From positions 1 to 35,135 of the forward strand of contig NZ_JAVESI010000036.1 of the NCBI RefSeq assembly GCF_034006665.1: DNA of 35,135 bases, read 5' to 3'. This document shows, piece by piece, positions 17,425 to 25,397 of this stretch. Position numbers and translations under genes: made by a program. The notes under the pieces are model-generated. The model saw only the letters and a list, made by a program, of their open reading frames with translations, was not told the DNA's origin and searched no databases. Every line of letters begins with the position of its first letter. The stretch's first letter is position 1. This DNA is from Trichloromonas sp034006665 (GTDB lineage: Bacteria > Desulfobacterota > Desulfuromonadia > Desulfuromonadales > Trichloromonadaceae).

Positions 17425-18313
17425 TTAGGATTTTCTCTCTGCACGGACGGAATTAATTCCTGGGAAGACAAGTTCGTCCATGTCCCGAACTGCATCAGCA
17501 TGGAGAGCTATTGCTAAGTTCAGTGACGCTTGGAGTACAGGTACTTGGGTGATGGCCGATGGCATCTCGATCGCCATAAGGTCGCCCGTTACTGTACGCT
17601 CGATAACTCCCCAGACCACCCCGACAAAATTCACTTTAGTCCCAGGCGTATAAGAGCCGTCCGGTTGTCGAAACATAGGTGACTCGTAGGTGAAGACTGG
17701 GGACCCGCTTGACCCCTGAAAGGCAGCAACATCGACGAGAAAGTTTCGCTTGCCCGCATAGAGAGCAAGTGCGTGCGTAGCTGTACTCCCGCGCCGCGCA
17801 ATTGGCATGTTGTTATGCGAGTCCCAAAGCCCGCTCGGATAACCAATGACCAAAACCTGCTCTATATCACGGAGATTCTTTCGATCGTCAGGGCTTAGTA
17901 GCCAAGTTGAATTAAGATTCATGGATCGCAATTGTCGGCCCGACTGAAGGATCAGGCCGTAGGGAATGGTGATGTCAATTGCGCACAGATCGATGTCTGG
18001 ATCGGGATGTAGCAGCAAGTTGCCAGCAAGCGGAAGAGAAATCGGATGGTCTCCCCCGACCTTTTGGTTGGTGCCCATCATCAAGGTCAGCGACAGACGG
18101 TGCCGAGGATAAGACAAAGTGAACGAATGTGGCACCGCGTACCACGTGCTTGTTCGTCAGGATCAGCACCTTTGCCTTGTCGGTCTCTGGATGTGTGACT
18201 TGGTAGAAGAAGCCTGTCCCCGTCGAGGTTAGCTGCTCTAGTGTAGCACCTGCCAACAATCGAACGGTATTGCGCGCCAGTGCGTGCTCAATGGTTGCCT
18301 TAAAGTTTTTCAT
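17425..18313 (-). pseudogene. Trypsin-like serine protease cassette gene, one frameshift
   Basis: The two frames together make a complete trypsin-like protease of about 295 residues. The first starts at the ATG at 18313 (MKNFKATIEHALARNT). It has catalytic His in LILTNKHVV. The second has Asp in PDIDLCAIDI and Ser in FQGSSGSPVF. The frames join near 18120, where HVVRGATFVHFVLS must shift to continue as YPRHRLSLTLMMG. The distance from start to stop is 889 bases, one more than a multiple of three. There is no signal peptide, so it acts in the cytoplasm, like proteases linked to effector or defence modules. Either the gene is inactivated, or the sequence has a single-base error, or a slip occurs. 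It directly follows the leader-like element at 18337-18673. Confidence 0.75.
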
Positions 18314-18386
18314 GCCGCCTCGCTGCAAGTTGGGATCGTAAGCTTCCCCCAAAATAGACAGATCAAAACAAGAGCAAAATACAGAA

Positions 18387-18419
18387 AACCGCAGCCCCGG
18401 CAATCCGGCAACTGCGGTT
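18387..18419 (-). terminator. Terminator hairpin of leader element A
   Basis: AACCGCAG and CTGCGGTT pair over 8 bp around an inner CCGG/CCGG pair. On the - strand it is followed by TTCTGTATTTTG. It lies after the micro-ORF stop and 74 bp before the protease start codon, an attenuator-like position. Confidence 0.6.
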
Positions 18420-18429
18420 GATTATGTTC

Positions 18430-18459
18430 TCAGGGCTGAATTTCAGGCTTTATCTGCAT
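18430..18459 (-). CDS. Micro-ORF (9 aa) in leader element A
   Basis: The ATG at 18459 has AGGAGG at 18466-18471 and encodes MQIKPEIQP. Residues 6-8 (EIQ) coincide with residues 6-8 of the micro-ORF in copy B. The stop falls 11 bases before the terminator stem. It is probably a leader peptide, if translated at all. Confidence 0.45.
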   Translation of the reverse strand: MQIKPEIQP

Positions 18460-18500
18460 GCCCCCCCTCCTGCAAATCTATCAAAAATAAGACAAAATCA

Positions 18501-18528
18501 ATTTAAGCCAGCCGCGTCCATCGGTCAA
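18501..18528 (-). promoter_or_regulatory. Promoter of leader element A
   Basis: On the - strand TTGACC (18523-18528) and TTAAAT (18501-18506) are spaced 16 bp. The -35 box is identical in copy B. It would drive the micro-ORF and, past the terminator, the protease gene. Confidence 0.55.
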
Positions 18529-18617
18529 GGCTTTTGCCGTCCGGAAAATCATCTCGAATTGTGATGGAGGGTGCAAAAGTGTCTGCCGACCCCGCTCTCA
18601 GATTCCCTGGTCTGTGA

Positions 18618-18651
18618 GAAACGCCCTCCGTCCGAAGATCGAGGGCGTTTC
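18618..18651. terminator. GTCTGA-hairpin, copy A
   Basis: GAAACGCCCTC (18618-18628) pairs perfectly with GAGGGCGTTTC (18641-18651). The loop holds CCGAAGAT, and GTCTGAG follows on the + strand. Related hairpins lie at 22981, 29833 and 31502. It works as a terminator shape in both directions, with A- and T-rich stem ends. Confidence 0.6.
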
Positions 18652-18724
18652 GTGTCTGAGTGGTAGTGATTTTCAGAACAAGCGTCACCTGCTGTCTTAA
18701 TACCTCTTGGTTAGGTTGATGTGT

Positions 18725-18772
18725 TTATTTTAGCGGGGGAAGGTCCTCTGTCCGTTGGAGCTCATTGTTATG
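18725..18772 (-). other. Partial integron attC site
   Basis: On the - strand R'' ACATAAC is followed by AATGAGCTCCAACGGAC and then CCCCGCTAAAATAAAC, which resemble L'' and L'. The expected R' GTTRRRY core is missing where the sequence runs towards leader element A. It would be the 3' attC of the two-gene unit 22331-18863, damaged on its outer side. Confidence 0.5.
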
Positions 18773-18862
18773 TTCGCGATGCAATATTAAACGTGATCAC
18801 CTACGACTGCTTCGTGCCAATTTCGGACATTCATCTGCGCTACGGCCCTTCGAGCCGGCCGT

Positions 18863-19855
18863 TCATAGTTTGTAGCAATAGTCAATGATTTCTTTGAACG
18901 TAACCTCTTCATGCGCTAGCCTCACCTCCAATTCGTTCAGGTGTGCGACGCTGGGTAATTGATCAGTTCCGGATATTTCAACCGAGAATTCGACTTTGTA
19001 ACTTTTGCCAACCCTAGAGAGCTCTCTGCTTAGTTGGTTCAAAATGTCGTCTCTTAGCAAGAGTTGGTTTCGTCGAAAGCGGATCAGTCGGTGACAATCG
19101 AAGAAGTCTGAGTGCTTTGACGAGTCATATTTTCTACCGTTCCAGCCGGTACTTCGCGTGGCACGATACAAAGCGCGATCTAGCGTATCTCTCCACACAC
19201 GGAAATCGAAATAGTTGGTCGGATTCGGGTTTTCGTGTGTGGCCTGAGAGTAGTTTTTGGCTCCCCAAAATTGGTGTTTGTCAAGGACAGCCAAAGTCCT
19301 GTTCTGTGCGGACAACATGCGTTTGATTGATGTGGGCATGTCGAAGCGCATTATTTTGGCTGCATCCAAGATACGTATTTCTCTCGGAAGTTCCTCGTCA
19401 TCTCGATCCCAGTGCCTTTCCATGCGTTTTGGCACCCACTGAATATACATACCAAAGAGGCGCACAACGCCGTCTGAGCTGAACGAAGCCACGCGGATTT
19501 CTTCCTGCTCTATATCGTCATGCAGGAAATAGTACGCTCTTCCGAACCGAATTAGCGATTGAGCTATTTCCTCCACCAACTTACGTATTGATTCGTCAAC
19601 CGGATGTGGTGCGTATCTCGTCTTAACATTGCTAACTAGCTTTTGAATGAGTTCGTCGTCATTCGATACGATCTCGAATAGATTTCCACTCCGGCCATTC
19701 ATCGAGTGGAACAATCCCACGAAGTCCTCATCAAACATTTGACGATTGAAATCAGGACTCTCCCGCTTAGTTTCGACCAATAGTCGATCAATGAATCCAA
19801 GATGCACATCATGGACGTGGTATCGAGGCATAGGTTCGGATTTAAATATCTTCAT
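18863..19855 (-). CDS. Hypothetical protein, second gene of a two-gene cassette
   Basis: This starts at the ATG at 19855 (MKIFKSEPMPRYHVHDVH), 7 bases after the stop of the upstream membrane protein gene, and gives 330 residues. Longer frames would overlap that gene. It is soluble and helical-charged with no membrane segment: ESPDFNRQMFDEDFVGLFH near residue 30, LVEEIAQSLIRFGRAYYFLHDD near 90-110, FDCHRLIRFRRNQLLLRD near 245-265. I recognise no catalytic motif or family. Tight coupling implies that it works with the membrane protein. It is followed by an attC-like half site, so the pair travelled as a cassette. A sensor-effector or anti-phage pair is a guess from context. Confidence 0.75.
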   Translation of the reverse strand: MKIFKSEPMPRYHVHDVHLGFIDRLLVETKRESPDFNRQMFDEDFVGLFHSMNGRSGNLFEIVSNDDELIQKLVSNVKTRYAPHPVDESIRKLVEEIAQSLIRFGRAYYFLHDDIEQEEIRVASFSSDGVVRLFGMYIQWVPKRMERHWDRDDEELPREIRILDAAKIMRFDMPTSIKRMLSAQNRTLAVLDKHQFWGAKNYSQATHENPNPTNYFDFRVWRDTLDRALYRATRSTGWNGRKYDSSKHSDFFDCHRLIRFRRNQLLLRDDILNQLSRELSRVGKSYKVEFSVEISGTDQLPSVAHLNELEVRLAHEEVTFKEIIDYCYKL

Positions 19856-19862
19856 GCTGAAC

Positions 19863-22331
19863 CTATTCACGTTCCTCACGCAACCGGCGAGCAAGAATGG
19901 TGATGTGATGATCGATCTCGAAGTCAATTGTATTAAGTTTCGGTACAAGCTGTTTTGCAAAGAACAGATGAGACGCATCCGAATATGACATCAGGAACTC
20001 CCTCACGATTTTGTTTTGGTGCGGAACCCCTCGTGTCATTCCCATTTGGTCCCCAAAACCATCGTGTCTCGCGCGGCGTTCAAACGATATTCTCCAATTA
20101 ATCCGGATTAGAGCACGCGGTGACGCACTCAAACTAAAACTGTGCGGGTTTGAGAGGAGCACCATTCTCTTGAAGTACTGTTGCTTGTCAGTTGCGTGCT
20201 CAATCCAAGCATCGAACTTCGCTAGCGCACCCACAGACAACTTTTCATTGTCGAAGTATGCACCGTAGAGGATGGCAAAACCTAAGACTGACGCCAAGTC
20301 ATTGATCACCGTTGAAATGAGATGAAGCCGGAACTCGTTGTTTACATCCAGTGATGGGTCCGCAAACTTCGAATCCGCCGCCAGAAACGCAAGGGACATG
20401 AACATCGGGAGAACCTTGTCCAACTTACTTTCATCGTTTTGTTCAAGAGCGCTTATGCATGCTTCGGCCAGTTCGAAGTAAATCTGTCCAAAATGATCCG
20501 GCAGTTCATCGTTGTGTTTTTGTTCGAAGATATGTCTGACCATGGCTCCACTGCCGAACCGAGTAATTGCATCATCTCGCGCAGAAGCAAGCTGCAGGGT
20601 CATCTCCATCATGTTTATCTCAGGTAGTTTGTACTGCTCTTCGGTGTAGTGCCCATACTCATGATACCGGTCCACGAGCTGGGCAAGTTCGTCGAACCAG
20701 CGTGGCAGTTTCCAATGGCTATGTAAGCTTGCTAGAACGACCTGCGTTGCGGCCTCTGACATTTTCAATTTTGCCAATGACTCCACAAAACTTGGAATCA
20801 AATTTTGGTAGAAGTCGCAAACCTCAGGCAGGACTTTTGCGTAGTGCTGCAACAGCTTTTGGACCGCCAACTGTCGAACGTATTTGGGCTTGGATAGGCG
20901 CTGCCCTTCAATCTCTCGCTCAAACTCAATTCGGTCGGCAATGAAGGCGAGTTCCACTTGCAGAAAGGCAGGTAGATGGCGCAGGGATTGCTCATTCCAC
21001 GCGTCCGTCTTAAAGAATTTTTTCAGCTCTTTCTCAAACGTCATCATTCGGCGTAGAGTTTCTAAGCAGAGATTGCTCCCCAACGCAGCCCATGTGTCTG
21101 CTATTTCTATCTTTATCTTCGCCTTTTCATTGTCTACTGCCGCATTCGATGAGCCAAAAACCTGCTCAATGATTTCTTTGAATCTTTTGAGTTCTTTCAT
21201 GCCGACTTCGAACTGAAACCGTGCTGCATAAGATGAAATACGGGTCGAGAAGCGACCGATGAGTTTCAATGCAAGATCGAAGTCACCGACTTGAAATGCG
21301 AGTTCAACATGGCCTGTCAATCTGTCGCCGATCTCGTTTTCCAGCCATTGGTGATCAGGTTTTTCCTCAATCAGCGGCTGCTGGCTACTCGTTTGCAGCG
21401 CCATAGACGTGGCGGTGTCCCCCGCAAAAAACCACTGTTTATGCTTGCTTCGCCTCGGGAACCAATAGCTTTCTTGGTCTATTGTGTGTTTCCGTTGCAG
21501 GTAGTGCAGAAGCAAAGCCGTATAGTCGTCGGTCAACGCAGGCAGATTGTCTTCCAAACTCTCCTTGTCAGCTTTAACACGATCATCAATGTACGAGAGT
21601 TGCTCAAGAGCCTGTCGCGCTGCCTTCGAATAATGGTTGGCCAACGAAATTGAATTCTTGCCGTTCGCCGCACCTTCGATGTGGCGCGCAATGTTGGGGA
21701 GTATTTCGCTGCGAACCAACAGATTGAGGTCAAAAAAATTGAACAGCCTCTGGCCCAAAGGAAACAAGGCCAAAGCACTTAACAAAGTCAAAACCGTGCC
21801 GACGACATAGACGAACAGGTTTGGTTCAGACCCAAACATAGGCAAGGCCGTTGCTGCCAAACAGAACATCGCTGCAAGCACCAAAACCCGAGAATACACG
21901 CTGCCCACCTGCTCGTTCGTGAGCATTTGGATGATATCCCGGCGAAGTCTGGTGTAACCGGCGCTCAGTATTATGCCGATTGTGGCGAAATAGATCGAAA
22001 ATATCGCTGTGAGCAGTTGGGCGTACAACCTGAGTTGCTCGATATTAAACTTTTTGTCGTCTGCACTAAGCGTTGGGAGCCAAGACAGGTTACTTCTGAC
22101 ATAACCCTCAGCGGGAGTAAGGGCCGCCAAGCACAAAACGACCCAAAACAAGATTTTCACCCCGGTCCATGCGAAGGAGCCTAAAATGCGGGCGTTTGCT
22201 TTTGCTTTAGTGACTGAGGCGCTCCTCTTGTATGCGCTGCATTCGAAGACAAAACTAATCTTTCCAAGCCATGTTCGGAACTTCCAAAACCAAGACTTGG
22301 AACTCACCAAAATTATCAGCCGATCAATCAA
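19863..22331 (-). CDS. Large membrane protein of unknown function, first gene of a two-gene cassette
   Basis: This 822-residue protein starts MIDRLIILVSSKSWFWK. Four predicted membrane helices occupy the first 230 residues: VKILFWVVLCLAALTPA (about 57), LLTAIFSIYFATIGIILSAG (about 106), VLVLAAMFCLAATALPMFG (about 148), LFVYVVGTVLTLLSALALF (about 172). The remaining roughly 600 residues are helical and probably cytoplasmic, with several Trp-rich and charged helices and no recognisable enzyme motif. The downstream gene starts 7 bases after the stop. Such a membrane-plus-large-domain protein coupled to a soluble partner is common in defence cassettes, but I know no matching family. Leader element B lies upstream on the same strand. 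Confidence 0.8.
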   Translation of the reverse strand: MIDRLIILVSSKSWFWKFRTWLGKISFVFECSAYKRSASVTKAKANARILGSFAWTGVKILFWVVLCLAALTPAEGYVRSNLSWLPTLSADDKKFNIEQLRLYAQLLTAIFSIYFATIGIILSAGYTRLRRDIIQMLTNEQVGSVYSRVLVLAAMFCLAATALPMFGSEPNLFVYVVGTVLTLLSALALFPLGQRLFNFFDLNLLVRSEILPNIARHIEGAANGKNSISLANHYSKAARQALEQLSYIDDRVKADKESLEDNLPALTDDYTALLLHYLQRKHTIDQESYWFPRRSKHKQWFFAGDTATSMALQTSSQQPLIEEKPDHQWLENEIGDRLTGHVELAFQVGDFDLALKLIGRFSTRISSYAARFQFEVGMKELKRFKEIIEQVFGSSNAAVDNEKAKIKIEIADTWAALGSNLCLETLRRMMTFEKELKKFFKTDAWNEQSLRHLPAFLQVELAFIADRIEFEREIEGQRLSKPKYVRQLAVQKLLQHYAKVLPEVCDFYQNLIPSFVESLAKLKMSEAATQVVLASLHSHWKLPRWFDELAQLVDRYHEYGHYTEEQYKLPEINMMEMTLQLASARDDAITRFGSGAMVRHIFEQKHNDELPDHFGQIYFELAEACISALEQNDESKLDKVLPMFMSLAFLAADSKFADPSLDVNNEFRLHLISTVINDLASVLGFAILYGAYFDNEKLSVGALAKFDAWIEHATDKQQYFKRMVLLSNPHSFSLSASPRALIRINWRISFERRARHDGFGDQMGMTRGVPHQNKIVREFLMSYSDASHLFFAKQLVPKLNTIDFEIDHHITILARRLREERE

Positions 22332-22657
22332 AATGTGCTCACTCTCAATGCTTACTACTCACGTATAGTTGGGTCCGATTCCTATTGCGAGATTGTGGAA
22401 CCAGGATCACGCCGTGAGTGGTTACAGAAACTTCAATCGTTTGGAAACAATTTTGCTTCAAACCTTCAAGCGACGGCACGACTTCTGAATAACCGCTTAA
22501 AGCTTGCTCGGCTGCTACATCACCCACCCGCAGCGAACGTTGCCATTGGCCGATAGCAGCACTCGTTAAGACCAAAATCCTAAGCACCCTAGGCAACGAG
22601 TCTTACCCCTGAAAAATGGCCATAGTTAATCTTTCGAAAACCCGCTTTTGTTCACTC
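22332..22657. other. Spacer between leader element B and the membrane-protein gene
   Basis: A frame of 83 codons (22345-22596, - strand) exists here but has no ribosome-binding site and no family that I recognise. I see no clear attC. The spacer could be the 5' untranslated region of the two-gene unit, 326 bases long, which is unusual. Confidence 0.4.
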
Positions 22658-22690
22658 CGTAAGCTTCCCCCTTAAATTGGCAGCTCTAAA

Positions 22691-22783
22691 TCATAGTGAA
22701 AATAGAAAACCGCTGGCCAGTGTCATGCTGGCAGCAGCGGTTTGGGTCTTCCTACAGATTTGAATTTCGATTCCGACAACCAT
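22691..22783 (-). CDS. Micro-ORF (30 aa) in leader element B
   Basis: The ATG at 22783 has GGAGGG at 22788-22793. The peptide starts MVVGIEIQICRKTQ and ends ASGFLFSL. The EIQ at residues 6-8 matches the copy A peptide. The frame runs through the terminator hairpin at 22708-22742, so translation would disrupt that hairpin, unlike in copy A. Confidence 0.45.
   Translation of the reverse strand: MVVGIEIQICRKTQTAAASMTLASGFLFSL
22708..22742 (-). terminator. Terminator hairpin of leader element B
   Basis: AACCGCT pairs with AGCGGTT, extended by an inner GCCAG/CTGGC stem. On the - strand TTCTATTTTCAC follows. The stem differs from copy A by paired changes, which supports an RNA structure. Confidence 0.6.
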
Positions 22784-22821
22784 CTTTCCCTCCGACAAAT
22801 CCATAAAAATAAAACGTTTTC

Positions 22822-22851
22822 AATGTAGACCCTACCTCGGCCACCGGTCAA
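22822..22851 (-). promoter_or_regulatory. Promoter of leader element B
   Basis: On the - strand TTGACC (22846-22851) is followed after 18 bp by TACATT (22822-22827), or after 16 bp by TCTACA. The surrounding GCC(A)TTGACCGGTGG block is conserved with copy A. Confidence 0.5.
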
Positions 22852-22980
22852 GGTTTTTGGCCGTCCGGAAGATCGTCTCGGAATGAAGATCTGGGGAGTA
22901 AGGGATCTAACGGCCCTATTCTCAGAATCCCTGCCCTCTGGGAAGGCCGTTAGAGACTGTTCGAAATATAGCGTTCAATG

Positions 22981-23016
22981 AGAAAACCCCGTGATCCGCA
23001 AATCGTGGGGTTTTCT
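22981..23016. terminator. GTCTGA-hairpin, copy B
   Basis: AGAAAACCCC pairs with GGGGTTTTCT around GTGATCCGCAAATCGT, and GTCTGATGGCCAGTGA follows. The A-run/T-run symmetry makes it a plausible bidirectional terminator for the cation transporter gene (ending at 23076 on the - strand). Confidence 0.65.
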
Positions 23017-23075
23017 GTCTGATGGCCAGTGACCTTTGATACTCTGTGCTGGCTATAGCGATATAAAAGGTGAGA

Positions 23076-23687
23076 TCATTTAGTTGTCCGAAGCTCCGAC
23101 AGTGCCGATGCAAGCACACGTGTGGCGGATCGCATCAGAAACAAAACAAGACCGGCTGCGACCACCATATCGGGCCAGCTTGAACTTGTAAGCCAAACGG
23201 CAGCTGAGGCGATGAAAACGGCGAGGTTTGCGGCGATGTCGTTCCTTGAGCATTCCCAAACGGAGGCCATGTTCACGTCGTCTTGCCGGTGGCGCCACAG
23301 CAGGAAAAGACATAGGGAGTTTGCACCAAGACCAATGAGGCTGAATGCTCCCATGATCTCAAAGAGAGGCACGCTTGGGACGAAAATTTTGTAAATGATT
23401 TGCGCCAACACCCCTAATGCCGCAAGGAGTATCAGGCCACCCTTGAACAGGGCAACCTTGGCCTTGACGGCAGTGCTTCTTGAAACGGCGTACAGACTCA
23501 GACCGTAGGTCAAGGCATCACCAAGGTTGTCAAGACTATCTGCCAGCAAGGCGGTCGAATTACCATAGAGAGAAGCGGCTACGATGACTAGGAACATCAA
23601 GGTATTAATGCCGAGGACGCTCAGTAAAATTTCGCGTTGCCGCTCACGTAATCCATCCAGAGAATTCGATTCGCAACATCCACCCAT
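23076..23687 (-). CDS. Cation diffusion facilitator family transporter
   Basis: This 203-residue membrane protein starts at MGGCCESNSLDGL (ATG 23687, AAGGA upstream); an ATG at 23768 is a less likely alternative. It exports divalent metal ions such as Zn, Co or Cd in exchange for protons. Five to six membrane helices cover the length. The first metal-binding helix has LLADSLDNLGDALTYG (about residue 45-60) and the second has SVWECSRNDIAANLAVF (about 135-150), the two D/N-x3-D-type sites. The Cys-Cys N terminus is typical of the short cation transporter subgroup, which lacks the C-terminal cytoplasmic domain. The stop is 60 bp from the GTCTGA-hairpin, which probably ends the transcript. The metal specificity cannot be read from the sequence. 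Confidence 0.85.
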   Translation of the reverse strand: MGGCCESNSLDGLRERQREILLSVLGINTLMFLVIVAASLYGNSTALLADSLDNLGDALTYGLSLYAVSRSTAVKAKVALFKGGLILLAALGVLAQIIYKIFVPSVPLFEIMGAFSLIGLGANSLCLFLLWRHRQDDVNMASVWECSRNDIAANLAVFIASAAVWLTSSSWPDMVVAAGLVLFLMRSATRVLASALSELRTTK

Positions 23688-23920
23688 ATCGACTTCATCC
23701 TTACTCTGCCCAACTGTTCCTGAGCCCTTTGCTCTTGGGAACCACAGCTGCCCCAGATTAGATACCAATAAGTTTTCCGGGAGGAAATGTCCTGAGTTCT
23801 TTGGCTTGCGAAAAAGGGCTACCCCATCCCGCGGATGAAAATGGCCCTTTTTTCTTGTTTGAAAAGTTCCGGACGGCAGGCGCCGTCGGGTTCCAACGTG
23901 TCTATTGAGCCGGCCCTGGC

Positions 23921-24478
23921 TCAGCCCTGGTCTAGTTGAACTACGACCGGGGTCGGTTTGGCCACAGTGTTAAACACCGGGGAAAATTTCTGAGCCATTT
24001 CGATCAATTCCTCTTTCTCACGATTAGTGATGTCCGCATCGATCTTGAAATAGATACGGATCTCCTGGTAGCCAACAGGAACCTTCTCGGAGATGCCGAG
24101 AAATCCCTGCAGGTCGATATCCCCTTCGAGGCGACAGGCCAAAGAACGAATCCGGATGTGCTTGGCCGCGGCCTGGGCCACCAAGGTGGTGACAAGACAG
24201 CCCGACAACCCCACCAGCAGGTATTCCACCGGGTTGGGCCCCTTGTTTGCCCCCAGCAGGACAGGGGGTTCGTCAATCTCGAACATCATCGGATCGCGGC
24301 TGTCGTCCTCATTCAGGGCGCCGTAGAAAGAGGTCAGCAGGGCCCGGTTGTGGGTCCCATCCTCCCACTTGTTGGCGACCCGAAATTTGAATTTGGCGAT
24401 TTCCGGGTTTTCCTTGATCTGGTTGACCGTTTCGACCAGTTGTTCGACGTTGATTCCATTGATGATTTTGGTTGCCAT
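23921..24478 (-). CDS. OsmC family protein
   Basis: This 185-residue protein starts at ATG 24478 (MATKIINGINVEQLV), preceded by AGAAGG. OsmC/Ohr proteins are thiol peroxidases of the cytoplasm that reduce organic hydroperoxides. The OsmC fold is seen from about residue 30. GANKGPNPVEYLLVGLSGCL carries the likely reactive Cys (about residue 93), and a second Cys follows in RSLACRLEGDID (about 115) on the usual helix-strand turn. An N-terminal extension of about 25 residues precedes the domain, as in the longer OsmC-like subgroup. It is divergent from the ferritin-like gene at 24796. A role in oxidative stress fits that neighbour. Confidence 0.88.
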   Translation of the reverse strand: MATKIINGINVEQLVETVNQIKENPEIAKFKFRVANKWEDGTHNRALLTSFYGALNEDDSRDPMMFEIDEPPVLLGANKGPNPVEYLLVGLSGCLVTTLVAQAAAKHIRIRSLACRLEGDIDLQGFLGISEKVPVGYQEIRIYFKIDADITNREKEELIEMAQKFSPVFNTVAKPTPVVVQLDQG

Positions 24479-24795
24479 GATCGTCACCTTCTTTCTTGGT
24501 AATTGCCAGAACGGCGGAAGAGTTCTCGGCCGGTCTGGCGCAGTAGAAAATCAGGTCCTCGGACCTGGGGCCATGTTTCCATGCCTGACTCCTCCCGCTT
24601 ACACCCGAGGTCACCGCCGCAATGAACGTGTCTGTATGGACTATAACAAAGATCGGATGAACCTCCAGCGGGGCGGGTCAATGCGCTCACTGCTGCCGAA
24701 ATTTCCAGCAAAATGGCCGGTTGCGGTTGACATCAGTACCGATTGCGATAAATGTACGGGATCGGTTAATCCATTGCTTGACAGGGAGGTGAATC
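24479..24795. other. Divergent intergenic region of the OsmC and ferritin-like genes
   Basis: This is 317 bases with no supported ORF. It should contain promoters for both directions. The best + strand candidate is described separately at 24727-24754. I see no riboswitch-like structure. Confidence 0.45.
24727..24754 (+). promoter_or_regulatory. Candidate sigma-70 promoter of the ferritin-like gene
   Basis: A perfect TTGACA (24727-24732) is followed, 16 bp on, by TAAATG (24749-24754), a weak -10. This would place the start of transcription about 35 bases before the ATG at 24796. Confidence 0.45.
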
Positions 24796-25296
24796 ATGGG
24801 AACCAAAGGGAGGGCCATCATCGGCCTCGATGTCGACGAACTGTTGAAGCTCCTCAACAAAGCGTTTGCCGATGAATGGCTGGCCTACTACCAGTACTGG
24901 GTCGGCGCCAAGGTGGCCAAGGGGCCGATGAAGGACGCCATCATCGCTGAACTGATTCAGCACGCCACCGAGGAGTTGGGGCATGCGACCCTGGTATCCG
25001 ACCGCATCATCCAGCTTGGCGGCACCCCACTGACTTCCCCCAAGGTCTGGTTCGACTGGACCAACTGCGGCTACGAACCGCCGGATAATCCCTTCGTCCG
25101 CACCCTGCTGGAACAGAACATCAAGGCGGAGCAGTGCGCCATCGACGTCTATGACAAGCTGATGAAGCTGACCGAGGGCAAAGACCCCATCACCTACAAC
25201 ATCGCCCTGACCATCCTGGAGCAGGAAGTGGAGCACGAGGAGGACCTGCAGGCACTGCTCGAAGACCTCGACCTGATGATTTCACCGCCCCGCTAG
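24796..25296 (+). CDS. Ferritin-like / bacterioferritin-type diiron protein
   Basis: This 166-residue protein has a strong GGAGGTGA Shine-Dalgarno site. It is a four-helix ferritin-like fold. The iron ligands are likely Glu in FADEWLAYYQYW (about 27), EELGHA (Glu-x2-His, about 59-62), Glu in NIKAEQCAIDVYD (about 115), and EQEVEHEEDL (Glu-x2-His, about 145-150). It may store iron or detoxify peroxide, like the Dps/bacterioferritin relatives of anaerobes. It carries no C-terminal rubredoxin domain. It is a single gene, ended by the hairpin at 25331. Confidence 0.85.
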   Translation: MGTKGRAIIGLDVDELLKLLNKAFADEWLAYYQYWVGAKVAKGPMKDAIIAELIQHATEELGHATLVSDRIIQLGGTPLTSPKVWFDWTNCGYEPPDNPFVRTLLEQNIKAEQCAIDVYDKLMKLTEGKDPITYNIALTILEQEVEHEEDLQALLEDLDLMISPPR

Positions 25297-25330
25297 CAGC
25301 TCTCTTCGCCTGCCGTCGGTACTAAAATGG

Positions 25331-25363
25331 AAAAGCCTCCGGGAACTCCCCCGGAGGCTTTTT
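25331..25363 (+). terminator. Rho-independent terminator
   Basis: AAAGCCTCCGGG and CCCGGAGGCTTT pair around a short AACTCC loop and a run of five T follows. It ends the ferritin-like gene and, in reverse, could also end the convergent tag gene. Confidence 0.85.
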
Positions 25364-25397
25364 ATCGTTGCGAATTCGACCTCGGGCTGAAATAGAA

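Larger units (their letters stand above)
18337..18673 (-). repeat. Leader-like repeated element, copy A
   Basis: This shares order and many blocks with copy B (22658-23035): the CGTAAGCTTCCCCC end, an AACCGC...GCGGTT hairpin, a GGAGG plus ATG micro-ORF, a TTGACC promoter box, GCCGTCCGGAA, and a terminal hairpin followed by GTCTGA (+ strand). Read on the - strand it runs hairpin, promoter, micro-ORF, terminator, then the protease gene 24 bp further on. Overall identity is moderate, while the structured parts change in a paired way. Confidence 0.75.
22658..23035 (-). repeat. Leader-like repeated element, copy B
   Basis: This has the same block order as copy A, plus an extra 10-bp perfect stem (TCTAACGGCC 22906-22915 with GGCCGTTAGA 22945-22954) and a short CGAAATATAG block near 22962 that is shared with copy C at 29818. 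It precedes the two-gene unit on the - strand, and its other end abuts the cation transporter gene. Confidence 0.75.

Noticed and set aside
22345..22596. 83-codon - strand frame upstream of the membrane protein
   Set aside because: No ribosome-binding site and no recognised family; it is kept only as a spacer note.
22906..22954. TCTAACGGCC...GGCCGTTAGA in element B as an integron attC
   Set aside because: The stem is continuous without the unpaired spacer between R and L boxes, the last base of R' does not fit GTTRRRY, and copy A lacks it.
18337..23035. Elements A and B as retron msr-msd or CRISPR-like repeats
   Set aside because: No reverse transcriptase nearby, only two long copies, and no regular spacers.
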